Shown: positions 1-8,722 of the stretch, in pieces
Layout: the number at the start of each line of letters is the position of its first letter
Position numbering within the stretch: the first letter of the stretch is position 1
Source: Phyllobacterium sp. T1293
GTDB taxonomy: Bacteria; Pseudomonadota; Alphaproteobacteria; Rhizobiales; Rhizobiaceae
Reading direction: 5' to 3'
DNA length: 64,000 bases
NCBI RefSeq assembly: GCF_020731415.2
Contig: NZ_CP088275.1
Span: 1 to 64,000, forward strand
Notes under the pieces: generated by a model
Told to the model about the DNA's origin: nothing
The model's input: only the letters and a program-made list of their open reading frames with translations
Database searches by the model: none
Translations under genes and position numbers: made by a program

Positions 1-119
1 CGTTTCCTGATGAACGGATACGTAACCGTGTTATGGCAGCGGGTGCCATTGGCTTTCTGGGCAAACCCTTCGAAAGCAAATCACTGATTGATTGCATCGA
101 GCGCGCCCTGACCCACTAA
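1..119 (+). CDS. response regulator receiver domain, C-terminal end (partial)
   Basis: The reading frame enters from the left edge and stops at 117-119, leaving 39 codons. The residues contain the beta5-alpha5 part of a CheY-like receiver: a small-residue run ending in GFLGKPF, whose Lys-Pro is the conserved lysine step, followed by a helix ending in ERALTH. The protein ends right after the receiver, so it is either a single-domain regulator or has its output domain on the N-terminal side. The phosphoacceptor Asp lies outside the window. The partner kinase cannot be named. Confidence 0.75.
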   Translation, partial: FPDERIRNRVMAAGAIGFLGKPFESKSLIDCIERALTH

Positions 120-213
120 GCGCTTCCCGCATGGAAATTTGCATCTTAAAATCGGCTTAAAGCCTGTTCAACATCCGATAGAATGGAGCCCTTGAACGCG
201 AAGGAAGCAGGCG

Positions 214-1155
214 ATGTTGACCCGTCGAATGGTATTGGCAGCAATCGGCATCATGACCGTCCTCCCCACAAAACTTCTTGCGAACGCCGCCAACACGGTC
301 CTTCCATTATGGCCAGCAACGCCACCCGGCGGAGGCGGTCCGAACGGCCCCGTCAGCGAAAATGCCAAAGGTGCTATCAGCAATATTGCGGTCCCTTCGA
401 TCGAAACTTTTCAACCCGCAAAGCCGAATGGCGTTGCGGTGCTTGTAGCAGCAGGCGGCGGTTACAAGCGGATTGAAATGAAAAAGGAAGCCATTCCCGC
501 AGCGAAATGGCTGACAGACCGGGGATTCACGGTTTTTGTGCTCACCTACCGGTTGCCAGGAGAGGGTTGGAGCGATGGGCCGCTTGCACCGTTGCAGGAC
601 GCACAACGCGCATTGCGGCTGATCCGTCAAAATGCCAGTCGTTTCCAGATCGATCCGGAACGTATTGGCGTGCTCGGATTTTCTGCCGGTGGCCATCTCC
701 TCGGACTGGCTTCCACGCGTTCGGCCTTCTCGTCCTATAATGCCGTCGATATGACAGACAGTCTTTCAGCACGGCCGATATTTTCGGGCCTGATCTATCC
801 GATTATCACGCTGGAGGCGCCCTATGATCATACGTCAAGCCGCCGTATTCTGATCGGCAAACATCCAAGTCCTGCGGAAAGCGCGGAATGGTCGGTTCAA
901 ACCCATGTTCGCAGCCAATGTCCGCCGATGTTTCTGGTTCAAGCGAAGGATGATCCGATTTCCGATCCCGCAAACACCCGCATTATGGCGGATGCCTGCA
1001 AACAGGCCGATATTCCAGTTGAGCTTCATCAACTGGCAAGCGGAGGTCATGGCTTCGGAATGGGAGAAAAAGACGCTCCAACGGGCATGTGGCCGGATTA
1101 TTTCAGCACCTGGCTTGCAAAAGTCGATGTTTCAGCGGCGCAACAACACCGCTGA
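214..1155 (+). CDS. exported alpha/beta hydrolase (esterase/lipase-like, BD-FAE/DLH type)
   Basis: A 313-residue protein with an N-terminal export signal (MLTRRMVLAAIGIM..., ending near LANAAN), so probably periplasmic. The serine-hydrolase fold is seen from the nucleophile elbow GFSAGGH near residue 166, a late acid in AKDDPISDP and the catalytic His in GGHGFGM. A glycine-rich VLVAAGGGY strand likely forms the oxyanion region. The family includes acetyl-xylan esterase-like and short-chain carboxylesterases; the substrate is not readable. It converges on the FdhF-like gene with only 18 bp between the stop codons, so the two genes are separate units. Confidence 0.8.
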   Translation: MLTRRMVLAAIGIMTVLPTKLLANAANTVLPLWPATPPGGGGPNGPVSENAKGAISNIAVPSIETFQPAKPNGVAVLVAAGGGYKRIEMKKEAIPAAKWLTDRGFTVFVLTYRLPGEGWSDGPLAPLQDAQRALRLIRQNASRFQIDPERIGVLGFSAGGHLLGLASTRSAFSSYNAVDMTDSLSARPIFSGLIYPIITLEAPYDHTSSRRILIGKHPSPAESAEWSVQTHVRSQCPPMFLVQAKDDPISDPANTRIMADACKQADIPVELHQLASGGHGFGMGEKDAPTGMWPDYFSTWLAKVDVSAAQQHR

Positions 1156-1173
1156 AACCATTGACGGTCCGTT

Positions 1174-3474
1174 TCAGGCGGCGCGCGTGATGCGTATCGG
1201 AACCGATTTGAACGATGGTGTTCCCGAGCGCTCGTCATAATGTGACAAGGCGACCAGCGTGTTCATCTCAGGATAATAACCGGCAGCAGAACCGCGCGGA
1301 ATATTATACATCACAGCTGTCACACGCTTGACGCGGCGTGGCCGGTCATCGGGTTCACCAGGATTTCGGGCCGCTTCGATATCGATCGTATCGCCATCCG
1401 ATAATCCCCGGTCGGCCAGATCGTCGGCGTTCAGAAAGATCACGTCACGCCGCCCGAACACACCGCGATAGCGGTCATCCATGCCGTAGATTGTCGTGTT
1501 GTACTGGTCATGGCTGCGGATTGTGGTGAGCGTCAGCACATTGGGTTCCAGAATGCGCGGGTCTTCATTCAGGCCATTGACCACCAGAAAACATGCCTTC
1601 TGGTTCGGCGTTTTCCACTCGCGATGCGATGCGGGGACACTCAGGCGAAAACCACCCGGCTCTCTGATACGCGCGTTGAAATCCTTGAAATCAGGGAAAA
1701 CAACTTCGATTTTGTCCCGGATGCGGCTGTAGTCTGCGATCATGGCGTCCCATTCGATACCGTAACGATCACCCAAAGTTGCCTTAGCCATTCCCGCAAT
1801 CACAGCTGGTTCGGAGCGAATATCACCGCTTGGCGGGTTAAGAAAACCGCGCGAGGCATGCACCATTGACATGGAGTCTTCCACCGTAACCGATTGACGG
1901 CCTGTTTCCTGAACATCGGCATCGGTACGGCCAAGAACCGGCAAGACGATGGAGGTCTTGGCTGTCAGCAAGTGCGAACGGTTGAACTTGGTCGTCAGAT
2001 GCACCGCAAAGTCGAGCTTGCGCATTCCGGCGAACGTGGCATCCGGGTCCGACATGGCAACAGCCAGATTTCCACCGAGGCAAATCAGCGCCTTGGACCG
2101 CCCATCAATAATTGCCTCAATGGCTTCGATGGCATTGTGACCCTTATCGGCGGAGGGTCTGAAACCGAAAGCCCGTTCCATGCCGTCAATCAGGGCGGCA
2201 TTGGGAATTTCGGTGATGCCAACCGTGCGGTCACCCTGAACGTTGGAATGGCCGCGCAAAGGACAGATACCCGCGCCCTCACGGCCAATATTGCCACGCA
2301 GCATCAGGAAGTTGGCAATCTGCTGGACGTTTGCGGTACCGTTCCTGTGTTGGGTGATGCCCATGCCATAGCAGAGAATGACATTTTCCGATTTGGCATA
2401 GACATCCCCAGCGCTTTCAATAGCGGCACGGGTAAGGCCGGACATGAGTTCAATATCATCCCAGCTGGTCGCCTCGATATCATCCCTCAAAGCCTCAATG
2501 CCGTCCGTATGCTCTGCAATGAAACTGCGATCAAGCACGCCGTTACCGCCGCGTTCCAGATCCAGCCTGTCAAGCTCGAACACCCGCTTCATCATGCCTT
2601 TGAGCACCGCAACATCGCCGCCGATACGGACCTGATGATAGGCTGATGCAATATCTGTTGAGCCGAGTGTGGCCATTTCCACGGGGCTTTGCGGCGAAGC
2701 AAAGCGTTCGAGCGCGCGTTCTTTCAACGGGTTGAAAACGATGATGGGGGCTCCACGCTTTGCTGCTTCGCGCAATGTTGTCATCATGCGCGGATGGTTC
2801 GTGCCAGGATTATGTCCAAAGCTGAAAATGGCATCGGCATGGTCAAAATCTTCCAGCGTAACCGTCCCTTTGCCGACACCGATCGAATGCGGCAGGCCGA
2901 CACTTGTCGCTTCATGGCACATGTTCGAACAATCGGGGAAATTGTTGGTTCCGTAGGCTCTGACAAACAACTGATACAGGAACGCAGCCTCGTTCGAAGC
3001 CCGCCCTGATGTATAGAATTCGGCCATATTGGGATCAGGCAATGCATTCAATGCGGCGCCGATAGTCTCGAAAGCTCTGTCCCATCCTATGGGAACGTAA
3101 GTGTCCGTTGCTGCATCATAAATCAGTGGATCAGTCAGCCGGCCCTGATCTTCAAGGTCGTGATCCGACCAATCCCACAGCTCCGTAACAGTGTGCGATG
3201 CAAAGAAGGATGGCCCGACACGTTTGGCTGTCGACTCCCACGTTACTGCCTTTGCGCCATTTTCACAGAATTCGAAAGAAGAGGTATGTTTCGGGTCCGG
3301 CCATGCGCAGCCCGGACAATCGAACCCATCCGGTTGGTTGGCCTTGAGCAAGGTTGCCGTGCCTTGGGCGACAATCTGCTGCTGGGCGAGACTTTCCGCG
3401 ACCGCTTTCAACGCCCCCCAGCCACCCGCCGGTGCATTATAGCGCTCAATACCTTCGGGTCTCTTTTTGGCCAT
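1174..3474 (-). CDS. FdhF/YdeP family molybdopterin oxidoreductase
   Basis: A 766-residue molybdopterin oxidoreductase of the formate dehydrogenase alpha-like FdhF/YdeP family. Cys53, Cys56 and Cys70 near the N-terminus are the likely ligands of a 4Fe-4S cluster in an atypical CxxC-x13-C spacing. The middle shows Moco-binding stretches (FSFGHNPGTNHPRMM, GNIGREGAGICPLRGHSNVQGDRT), and the C-terminal part is the molybdopterin-dinucleotide domain (TIRSHDQYNTTIYG). There is no Tat signal, so it should be cytoplasmic. It starts 21 bp after the formate/nitrite channel gene, with GAGGAG as ribosome site, so the two are co-transcribed. Formate is a reasonable but unproven substrate; E. coli YdeP has only been tied to acid resistance. 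Confidence 0.85.
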   Translation of the reverse strand: MAKKRPEGIERYNAPAGGWGALKAVAESLAQQQIVAQGTATLLKANQPDGFDCPGCAWPDPKHTSSFEFCENGAKAVTWESTAKRVGPSFFASHTVTELWDWSDHDLEDQGRLTDPLIYDAATDTYVPIGWDRAFETIGAALNALPDPNMAEFYTSGRASNEAAFLYQLFVRAYGTNNFPDCSNMCHEATSVGLPHSIGVGKGTVTLEDFDHADAIFSFGHNPGTNHPRMMTTLREAAKRGAPIIVFNPLKERALERFASPQSPVEMATLGSTDIASAYHQVRIGGDVAVLKGMMKRVFELDRLDLERGGNGVLDRSFIAEHTDGIEALRDDIEATSWDDIELMSGLTRAAIESAGDVYAKSENVILCYGMGITQHRNGTANVQQIANFLMLRGNIGREGAGICPLRGHSNVQGDRTVGITEIPNAALIDGMERAFGFRPSADKGHNAIEAIEAIIDGRSKALICLGGNLAVAMSDPDATFAGMRKLDFAVHLTTKFNRSHLLTAKTSIVLPVLGRTDADVQETGRQSVTVEDSMSMVHASRGFLNPPSGDIRSEPAVIAGMAKATLGDRYGIEWDAMIADYSRIRDKIEVVFPDFKDFNARIREPGGFRLSVPASHREWKTPNQKACFLVVNGLNEDPRILEPNVLTLTTIRSHDQYNTTIYGMDDRYRGVFGRRDVIFLNADDLADRGLSDGDTIDIEAARNPGEPDDRPRRVKRVTAVMYNIPRGSAAGYYPEMNTLVALSHYDERSGTPSFKSVPIRITRAA

Positions 3475-3495
3475 TTCAAACTCCTCGGAACTTAA

Positions 3496-4347
3496 TCAAC
3501 GATTGGCAGATATGTTGGATTTCGTTGTAGCAGATAATAGAGCTTTTGAGGGCTGTGTGTCGTCTGAAGATGGTGCATTTTGCTGAGACGCGGAGGCCTG
3601 CACCCAATATCCCAGAGCGATCATCACCGCGCCACCGCACAGATTTCCCAATGTCACGAAAGCAAGATTGTAGAAAGCGCCACCCACGCTAATGTTTACG
3701 GGATGCGTGCTTAAAAGTGCCAATGAAAAAGCGAACATATTGGCCACGCAATGTTCAAAGCCCGCAGCAACAAAGATCATGATCGGCCAGAAAATAAGAA
3801 TGGCTTTGGCCGCGTCATTCTGTGTGCGATAGGTCATCCAGATGGCGAGGCAGACAAGCCAGTTACAGATCAGCCCGCGTGCGAACAATTCTGATGCGGG
3901 CGCATTCATTTTGGCAGCAACGGCCGCGATAAATGCCGTGTTTCCATCGCCGAGCAGGACACCCCCACCGCCAAGCTTGAAAAGCCACGCAAGCATGAAA
4001 GCGCCAAGCAGATTGCCGAGCCAACAGACCGCCCAAACTCTCAACGTGTCCATGAAACTTACCTGCCTGCTCAGCAGCGCCAGCGGCATATACATGGCCG
4101 TTCCGGTGAAAAGTTCGGAGCCCGCGAAGATGACGATTGTCAAAGCTGCGGCAAAGACGGCACCCATCACCAGATGAGCCCAGGCAGGGTCGGCATGGGC
4201 GCCGACCGTGAACATAACGATGTCACCGAACCCGATATAAGCACCGGCCATGGCCGAGCCCACGATGAATGCAAGTGAATTGTATTTCAGTGTGACGGAT
4301 TTGGAGTGGCCTGCCTGAGCAAGCCTGCTGATAGTGTCTTCGTACAT
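3496..4347 (-). CDS. formate/nitrite transporter (FNT) family channel
   Basis: 283 residues with six hydrophobic segments, matching the FocA/NirC/HCO3 channel family. Typical motifs are SAMAGAYIGFGDIV early, FAGSELFTGTAMYMPLAL (second half of the TM2/TM3 loop) and GFEHCVANMF in the C-terminal half, which carries the central channel His. It acts in the inner membrane and passes formate or nitrite. It is the first gene of a two-gene unit with the FdhF-like enzyme, which favours formate. The start ATG follows AAGGAA. The tail of about 40 residues is Ser/Gln/Asn-rich and looks disordered. FocA versus NirC cannot be decided from sequence alone. Confidence 0.88.
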   Translation of the reverse strand: MYEDTISRLAQAGHSKSVTLKYNSLAFIVGSAMAGAYIGFGDIVMFTVGAHADPAWAHLVMGAVFAAALTIVIFAGSELFTGTAMYMPLALLSRQVSFMDTLRVWAVCWLGNLLGAFMLAWLFKLGGGGVLLGDGNTAFIAAVAAKMNAPASELFARGLICNWLVCLAIWMTYRTQNDAAKAILIFWPIMIFVAAGFEHCVANMFAFSLALLSTHPVNISVGGAFYNLAFVTLGNLCGGAVMIALGYWVQASASQQNAPSSDDTQPSKALLSATTKSNISANR

Positions 4348-4454
4348 GATAGTTTCCTTGCGAAATCACAATTCGCGTAAAAGCGATAGACTTGCACAAG
4401 CGCGAGCCTATGCCGCGTCTTTCAACCGGGATATCGGATGTTGGTTTCGGCAAC

Positions 4455-4472
4455 CCTATACTTTGGTATAGG
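4455..4472. promoter_or_regulatory. inverted repeat upstream of the formate-channel operon
   Basis: CCTATAC, four bases (TTTG), then GTATAGG: a perfect 7-bp inverted repeat about 108 bp upstream of the channel start codon. Position and symmetry fit a dimeric regulator's operator. No neighbouring gene encodes an obvious regulator, so the binder is unknown. Confidence 0.4.
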
Positions 4473-4564
4473 CCTACAAAATAAACCGGAAATCATGCAT
4501 GAAATTCTGTCGCTACGGCGCTGGTGCAAGCGGGCGCACAGATGCCAGAAAGCATTTTTGTATA

Positions 4565-4607
4565 AAAAGAAATGGGCACCACCGAAACGCATTCGGTGGT
4601 GCCCATT
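4565..4607 (-). terminator. rho-independent terminator of the DUF992 gene
   Basis: A perfect 16-bp stem (left arm 4571-4586, right arm 4592-4607) around a 5-nt loop. On the minus strand it is followed by TCTTTTTATAC. It lies about 22 bp after the DUF992 stop codon. Confidence 0.88.
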
Positions 4608-4629
4608 CAAACAAGTAAAAAAGCTTGTC

Positions 4630-5151
4630 TTAGTTTGCCGATGCAAGTGTCATCGATGTACCTGTAGCAGCAATGTTCAGGCCGATCTGGCCAGTTACAC
4701 TGATTGCCTGCAGGTGAACCGAACCAGCAGTGCCGCCAAACAGAACGTTGGTGCCGATGCCGGCGCCGAGTGTCGCTTCAGCTGTCGCACCACGATAAAC
4801 GCCGCTCAGCGAACCCTGATGGTACCCTGCTGTCGGTGCGAATACTGCCCAGACAAGACGGCTGCGTGTTGTGAAGCCGAGATCAACACCAAGCTTCTTG
4901 ATCGCGCCGGTGTAGTGATCCGAACGCTCACGGCCAACAGTTGACCGGAAGACACAATCAACTTCCTTGGCCGAGCCAAGAACATAGCCAACGCCGCCAT
5001 CGATATCGCACGTCAGATATCCGATCCGCACACCGTTGCGTGCGTCTTCTTCCTGGTAGCGCGTCTGCATATCAGCTGCAGTGGCAGCCGTTACGCCAGC
5101 AATTGCCAAAGCTGTGGTCGCAAGTGCCATAGCAAGTGTCTTCTTCATCAT
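4630..5151 (-). CDS. DUF992 domain protein, exported
   Basis: 173 residues beginning MMKKTLAMALATTALAIAG..., a clear signal peptide cut near ATAAD. The mature part matches the DUF992 family, common in Rhizobiales and of unknown function: RIGYLTCDIDGGVGYVLGSAKEVDC with a pair of cysteines, then a beta-rich, Gly/Ala-rich C-terminus (LGAGIGTNVLFGG). The start at 5151 was preferred over an ATG four codons upstream, because the upstream ATG overlaps the ribosome site AAGGAGAGA, which is correctly spaced for 5151. It is monocistronic, with its own terminator. Function is not known. Confidence 0.85.
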   Translation of the reverse strand: MMKKTLAMALATTALAIAGVTAATAADMQTRYQEEDARNGVRIGYLTCDIDGGVGYVLGSAKEVDCVFRSTVGRERSDHYTGAIKKLGVDLGFTTRSRLVWAVFAPTAGYHQGSLSGVYRGATAEATLGAGIGTNVLFGGTAGSVHLQAISVTGQIGLNIAATGTSMTLASAN

Positions 5152-5618
5152 TCTCTCCTTCAAAATTGTGACCGGTGCACCGCTATCGATCCTCCAGCCA
5201 ACAAATTCAGCACCAGATTACGGACGATTTCGCAGAGCGATTTTAATCGACGCAACTGACGCAGCACATGTTGAGGCGTGCCGGAATGCGCAAGTGACAG
5301 ACGAGCTACAACTCGCCTCATAATGGGACATTTTGAAGGCATCACGGAAAATCTTTACACAAAATTAACAGTTTAGCCTTGGCAGTCAGGAGTTATTCCT
5401 TTGACCGTTGCGCCTTTGCCACGGCAGGCGCAAAGCTGTGAATATTGTCTGCGGTAACGGATATTTCATTGTCCAACGTCATCCGAACTGGACCAAATTA
5501 CAATTTTAGATTGATCTCTTCGCCACGATTTGCAACGACACAGTTGTATTTTCCGTTCAACCGGTTTTCCCTACACATTCTGTTTCGGTCCGTTTCGTGG
5601 ATACCAAGGCTGCCCTTT
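5152..5618. other. 467-bp divergent intergenic region
   Basis: This space separates the DUF992 gene (minus) from the GT29-like gene (plus) and must hold both promoters. A small hairpin (TTGCGCC at 5408-5414 paired with GGCGCAA at 5427-5433) is visible, without a T-tract. No convincing small ORF or RNA gene was seen. Confidence 0.5.
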
Positions 5619-6233
5619 ATGACCAAGAAAATGTACATTGTCGGCAATGGACCAATAAAAGAGGATTTGTCCGCCGATATCGACGGGTCTGACTTTGTTG
5701 TGCGCTTCAACGAACCCAAGAGTTCCATTGGTATGTCCGGTACAAAGACGGATATACTTTTCATGTGCAATGCGGGTAAGCCGATGCAGCGGCGACTGAC
5801 CGATCCGCACTTTATTGAATCCCCAATTGTCCGCGCAGCCAGCCAGATTGTCTTGGCCTATCATCCGTTCATTATCGACCGGTATTTTCCGAAGCCGAAT
5901 ATCCTATCGCGCATCAAAGGCCGCCGTTCTGACTGGACGATGGCAACGATCAGATCATTGGGCGGGGTAGGCAAGACAAACATTGTTCTGCCGGAACAGT
6001 TCTATCTCGATGGTTGCCGGGAACTTGGACTGCCGGAATCCAAAATGGGTGAGGTTTTCCCGAGCACTGGTTTCTTCGGCATCTATTATATTCTCAACCA
6101 TCCTGACTATGCGGGCTGGGACATATCGGTCTGTGGCTTCAGCTGGCAGGGATGGAAACGCCATGCCTGGGCGAATGAGCAGGAATGGGTAAGGAACAAG
6201 GTCGATAGAAAATTGTTATCTGTCATCGACTAA
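5619..6233 (+). CDS. GT29 (sialyltransferase)-like glycosyltransferase
   Basis: 204 residues. The N-terminus MYIVGNGPIKED followed by DFVVRFNEPK resembles sialylmotif L of GT29 enzymes. STGFFGIYYILNH fits motif S, and His182 and Glu187 in HAWANEQE form the HX4E spacing of motif VS. Bacterial relatives are short cytoplasmic proteins often carried as 'urease operon accessory protein', though no urease gene is seen here. The start at 5619 was chosen because the 58 upstream codons lack the fold and a plausible ribosome site. The next gene, another sugar transferase, starts 30 bp on, so the pair probably modifies one surface glycan. Donor and acceptor are not readable. Confidence 0.7.
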   Translation: MTKKMYIVGNGPIKEDLSADIDGSDFVVRFNEPKSSIGMSGTKTDILFMCNAGKPMQRRLTDPHFIESPIVRAASQIVLAYHPFIIDRYFPKPNILSRIKGRRSDWTMATIRSLGGVGKTNIVLPEQFYLDGCRELGLPESKMGEVFPSTGFFGIYYILNHPDYAGWDISVCGFSWQGWKRHAWANEQEWVRNKVDRKLLSVID

Positions 6234-6263
6234 TAAAGTGACGTCTCTCGGAAGGAATGCAAC

Positions 6264-6965
6264 ATGACGGAACAACTCGACATCTACGTAGGGTGGGATT
6301 CACGCGAACCGATAGCCTATGAAGTGGCGAAAAGCACAATATTGAAACATGCCTCGATTCCGGTTGGCGTCAAACCTATTGTGCTTGAGAATCTGGTGAG
6401 CAGAAATGCCTACACGCGCGACATCGATCCGCTTGCTTCGACCGAGTTCACCTATTCGCGTTTTTTCACGCCGTGGCTCGCTGACTACAAGGGTTGGGCG
6501 CTGTTTTGCGACTGCGATTTCCTGTTCTTTTCTGATGTTGCCGATTTGCTGCAATATCGTGATCCGCAGAAGGCCGTTTACTGCGTAAAACATGATTACA
6601 CACCCAAGGAAGGCACGAAAATGGACGGGAAGGTCCAGACCAGCTATCCCCGGAAAAACTGGTCATCATTCATGCTTTTCAATTGCGAGCATCCTTCCGT
6701 TCGCAAGCTCACGCCTGAGCTTATCAATCGGGAAAGCGGGGCCTATCTTCACCGGATGCAATGGGCAGCCGATGATGAGATCGGAGAAATTCCGACGGCT
6801 TGGAATTGGCTTGAGGGCTGGAATGAAAAGCCCGCCACCGGAACACCAAATGCGGTTCATTTTACCAATGGCGGACCCTGGTTCAAAGATTGGCAGGACG
6901 TCGAGTATGGCGATGTCTGGCGCAAAGAAGCCTTGAAAATCGATCCCGATTTCAAACCAATCTGA
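6264..6965 (+). CDS. small glycosyltransferase (GT8-like fold)
   Basis: 233 residues, no signal peptide. It opens with the nucleotide-binding strand DIYVGWDSREPIAYEVAK, has a metal-binding DxD-type motif in LFCDCDFLFF, and ends with an acceptor-site region (WNWLEGW, HFTNGGPWFKDW). This order fits a retaining GT-A enzyme such as those annotated as LPS glycosyltransferases. It lies 30 bp after the GT29-like gene, with GGAAGGAATG as ribosome site, and is followed by a strong terminator. The two genes form an isolated unit. The glycan being built is unknown. Confidence 0.75.
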   Translation: MTEQLDIYVGWDSREPIAYEVAKSTILKHASIPVGVKPIVLENLVSRNAYTRDIDPLASTEFTYSRFFTPWLADYKGWALFCDCDFLFFSDVADLLQYRDPQKAVYCVKHDYTPKEGTKMDGKVQTSYPRKNWSSFMLFNCEHPSVRKLTPELINRESGAYLHRMQWAADDEIGEIPTAWNWLEGWNEKPATGTPNAVHFTNGGPWFKDWQDVEYGDVWRKEALKIDPDFKPI

Positions 6966-6984
6966 GATAATCACAACCCATCAA

Positions 6985-7018
6985 AATCCCGGCGTTTCCA
7001 GCGCCGGGATTTTTTATT
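6985..7018 (+). terminator. rho-independent terminator after the glycosyltransferase pair
   Basis: A perfect 10-bp stem (AATCCCGGCG at 6985-6994, CGCCGGGATT at 7002-7011) with a 7-nt loop, followed by TTTTTATTT on the plus strand. Confidence 0.9.
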
Positions 7019-7214
7019 TGCCTTTGAGAAGGCTGAAATTGACGGCCATCAAATGCGCGCACGCTGATTTCAGTTTCGCTTCAGCCTCATATAATTCTCC
7101 ACTCAGCCATCTCTGATAAAAGCTGTGATGTATCCGGTTTGAATTCTCCTGTGCGGGCAGAAGCAATCAACCGGAAAACGCGTCTGCTGAGCGGCTATTC
7201 GGAGAATATACTCA

Positions 7215-7487
7215 ATGCTTTTTGCACTATCTGCCCGCGATTGGTTTGTGATCCTGGCCACCATAGGTGCCAGCCTCAGTGCTTTGAAAGCTGCGTGGCA
7301 CTGGCACGCCTCTACCGAGATATTGACGAGGGACGAAGTCGCAGGTCTGTCTGATGGGCGAAACGTACTTGATGACGTCCTCAACATCACCCTTGCACAG
7401 AGCTTGGCGAATGCAAAAGCAGCGCAAGCCGCAATCTTCGCGGCCCTATTTGCCGTTGTCGTATTCGTTACGTGCCTGTCCAGCTGA
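7215..7487 (+). CDS. small two-segment membrane protein, unknown function
   Basis: 90 residues with hydrophobic segments at about 9-28 and 70-88, separated by a polar stretch containing EILTRDEVAGLSDGRNV. GGAG lies 9 bases before the ATG. It stands alone between a terminator and the LysR gene. I do not recognise a family. Confidence 0.55.
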   Translation: MLFALSARDWFVILATIGASLSALKAAWHWHASTEILTRDEVAGLSDGRNVLDDVLNITLAQSLANAKAAQAAIFAALFAVVVFVTCLSS

Positions 7488-7629
7488 CAATATTGAGCCT
7501 CGCTGCAATCCAGACTCTTCGTGTATCAGAAAAGAGCAATTACTTAATCGATTGACAATTTTCATCCCAGAAGCTGCAGTTGAAACGACCATCTAAGATG
7601 GCCACAACAACCGGAACTATGGGAATCCA

Positions 7630-8538
7630 ATGAATTTTCGGCAGCTTGAAGTTCTTCGCACATTGCTTGTCACAGGCTCTACGACAGCAACGGCGCGCGC
7701 CATGGGTCTCAGTCAATCAGGCATCAGCCGGTTGTTGCAACAGCTTGAATCCGACCTGTCGATGCAGCTTTTTGCGCGGGACAAAGGCCGGTTGATCCCG
7801 ACCCCGGAAGCTGAAAAACTAGCCTATGATGCAGAACTCGTCCTTGCGGGAATAGACCGGTTCACCAATCTTGCGCAGGATTTGCGCAGCGGTGCGGTCG
7901 GGCCGGAATCCGTACGCATAGCTCTGCCCAACAGCCTTGCAGATCAGTTCACCCCCGATCTTCTGGCAGCCTTCGACAAGGATTTTCCACGCGTACGCAT
8001 TGAGACTTTCTTTGATACATCGATGGCTATCACGCGGCTTATCGAACAGCGCATCGTGGATTTTGGTTTCCTTCGCTATGAGGGGCAACAAAGTGCTGGT
8101 GTTGAACTGGAAGTGATCGTCAGTGGCCGCAAAGTATGTGTCATTCCAGTTGGCCACCCCTTGGCCGATCTGGAGATGATTACCCCCAAAGATCTGCGGA
8201 ATATTCCATTGATCCTGACAGGTCGTAACCGGCCCAATCGCATGAAACTTGATGAAATTTTCCGGCGAGCCAGCGTCACGCAAACGGTCAAGATCGAAAC
8301 ACACAGCAATAACTCTGCATTTGCCTACGCGGCCCATGGACTTGGTGTTACGATCATCAGCAGTTTCTTCGCCAATCTCACCAAGGACCCACGGGTTGTG
8401 ATCCGCCCCTTTGAGCCGGCTTTGCGGCAAAGCTTCGGTCTGGCCAAGGCGGCAGGTGTTCCGCTTTCCATTGCCGCTGAAGCCTTGAACAATCGGATGA
8501 AGGAAATGCTTCTTCCGGTGCAAGACATCAAAATCTGA
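7630..8538 (+). CDS. LysR family transcriptional regulator
   Basis: 302 residues. The N-terminal winged helix-turn-helix is typical: FRQLEVLRTLLVTGSTTATARAMGLSQSGISRLLQQLESDLSMQLFARDKGR. From about residue 90 follows the two-lobed ligand-binding domain. It lies in the same direction as, and 184 bp before, the peptide importer operon, so it is the obvious candidate regulator of that operon. The intervening DNA is AT-rich, with repeated CATA/ATGC words that may hold its binding sites, but no clear T-N11-A operator was singled out. Confidence 0.9.
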   Translation: MNFRQLEVLRTLLVTGSTTATARAMGLSQSGISRLLQQLESDLSMQLFARDKGRLIPTPEAEKLAYDAELVLAGIDRFTNLAQDLRSGAVGPESVRIALPNSLADQFTPDLLAAFDKDFPRVRIETFFDTSMAITRLIEQRIVDFGFLRYEGQQSAGVELEVIVSGRKVCVIPVGHPLADLEMITPKDLRNIPLILTGRNRPNRMKLDEIFRRASVTQTVKIETHSNNSAFAYAAHGLGVTIISSFFANLTKDPRVVIRPFEPALRQSFGLAKAAGVPLSIAAEALNNRMKEMLLPVQDIKI

Positions 8539-8722
8539 GCCAGCGGGCCTTATTCGACAACACTCGTGATCTCTCACTGAACATCCGCATCTTCATGCAT
8601 AACACTATGACATTTACTCATAATATTGCGCATACTTTCCACATATGCTCATAGTCCAGCACTCAATGGCCAGACAACCGCTGGATACATACCATCGGTC
8701 AAAAGAGCAGAACGGGAACAAC

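Noticed and set aside
1152..1177. Terminator between the hydrolase and FdhF-like genes
   Set aside because: A 7-bp CTGAAAC/GTTTCAG stem with a 12-nt loop overlaps both stop codons and has no T-tract on either side.
1894..2646. 250-codon plus-strand frame opposite the FdhF-like gene
   Set aside because: It is entirely antisense to a recognised enzyme, has no family resemblance and no ribosome site.
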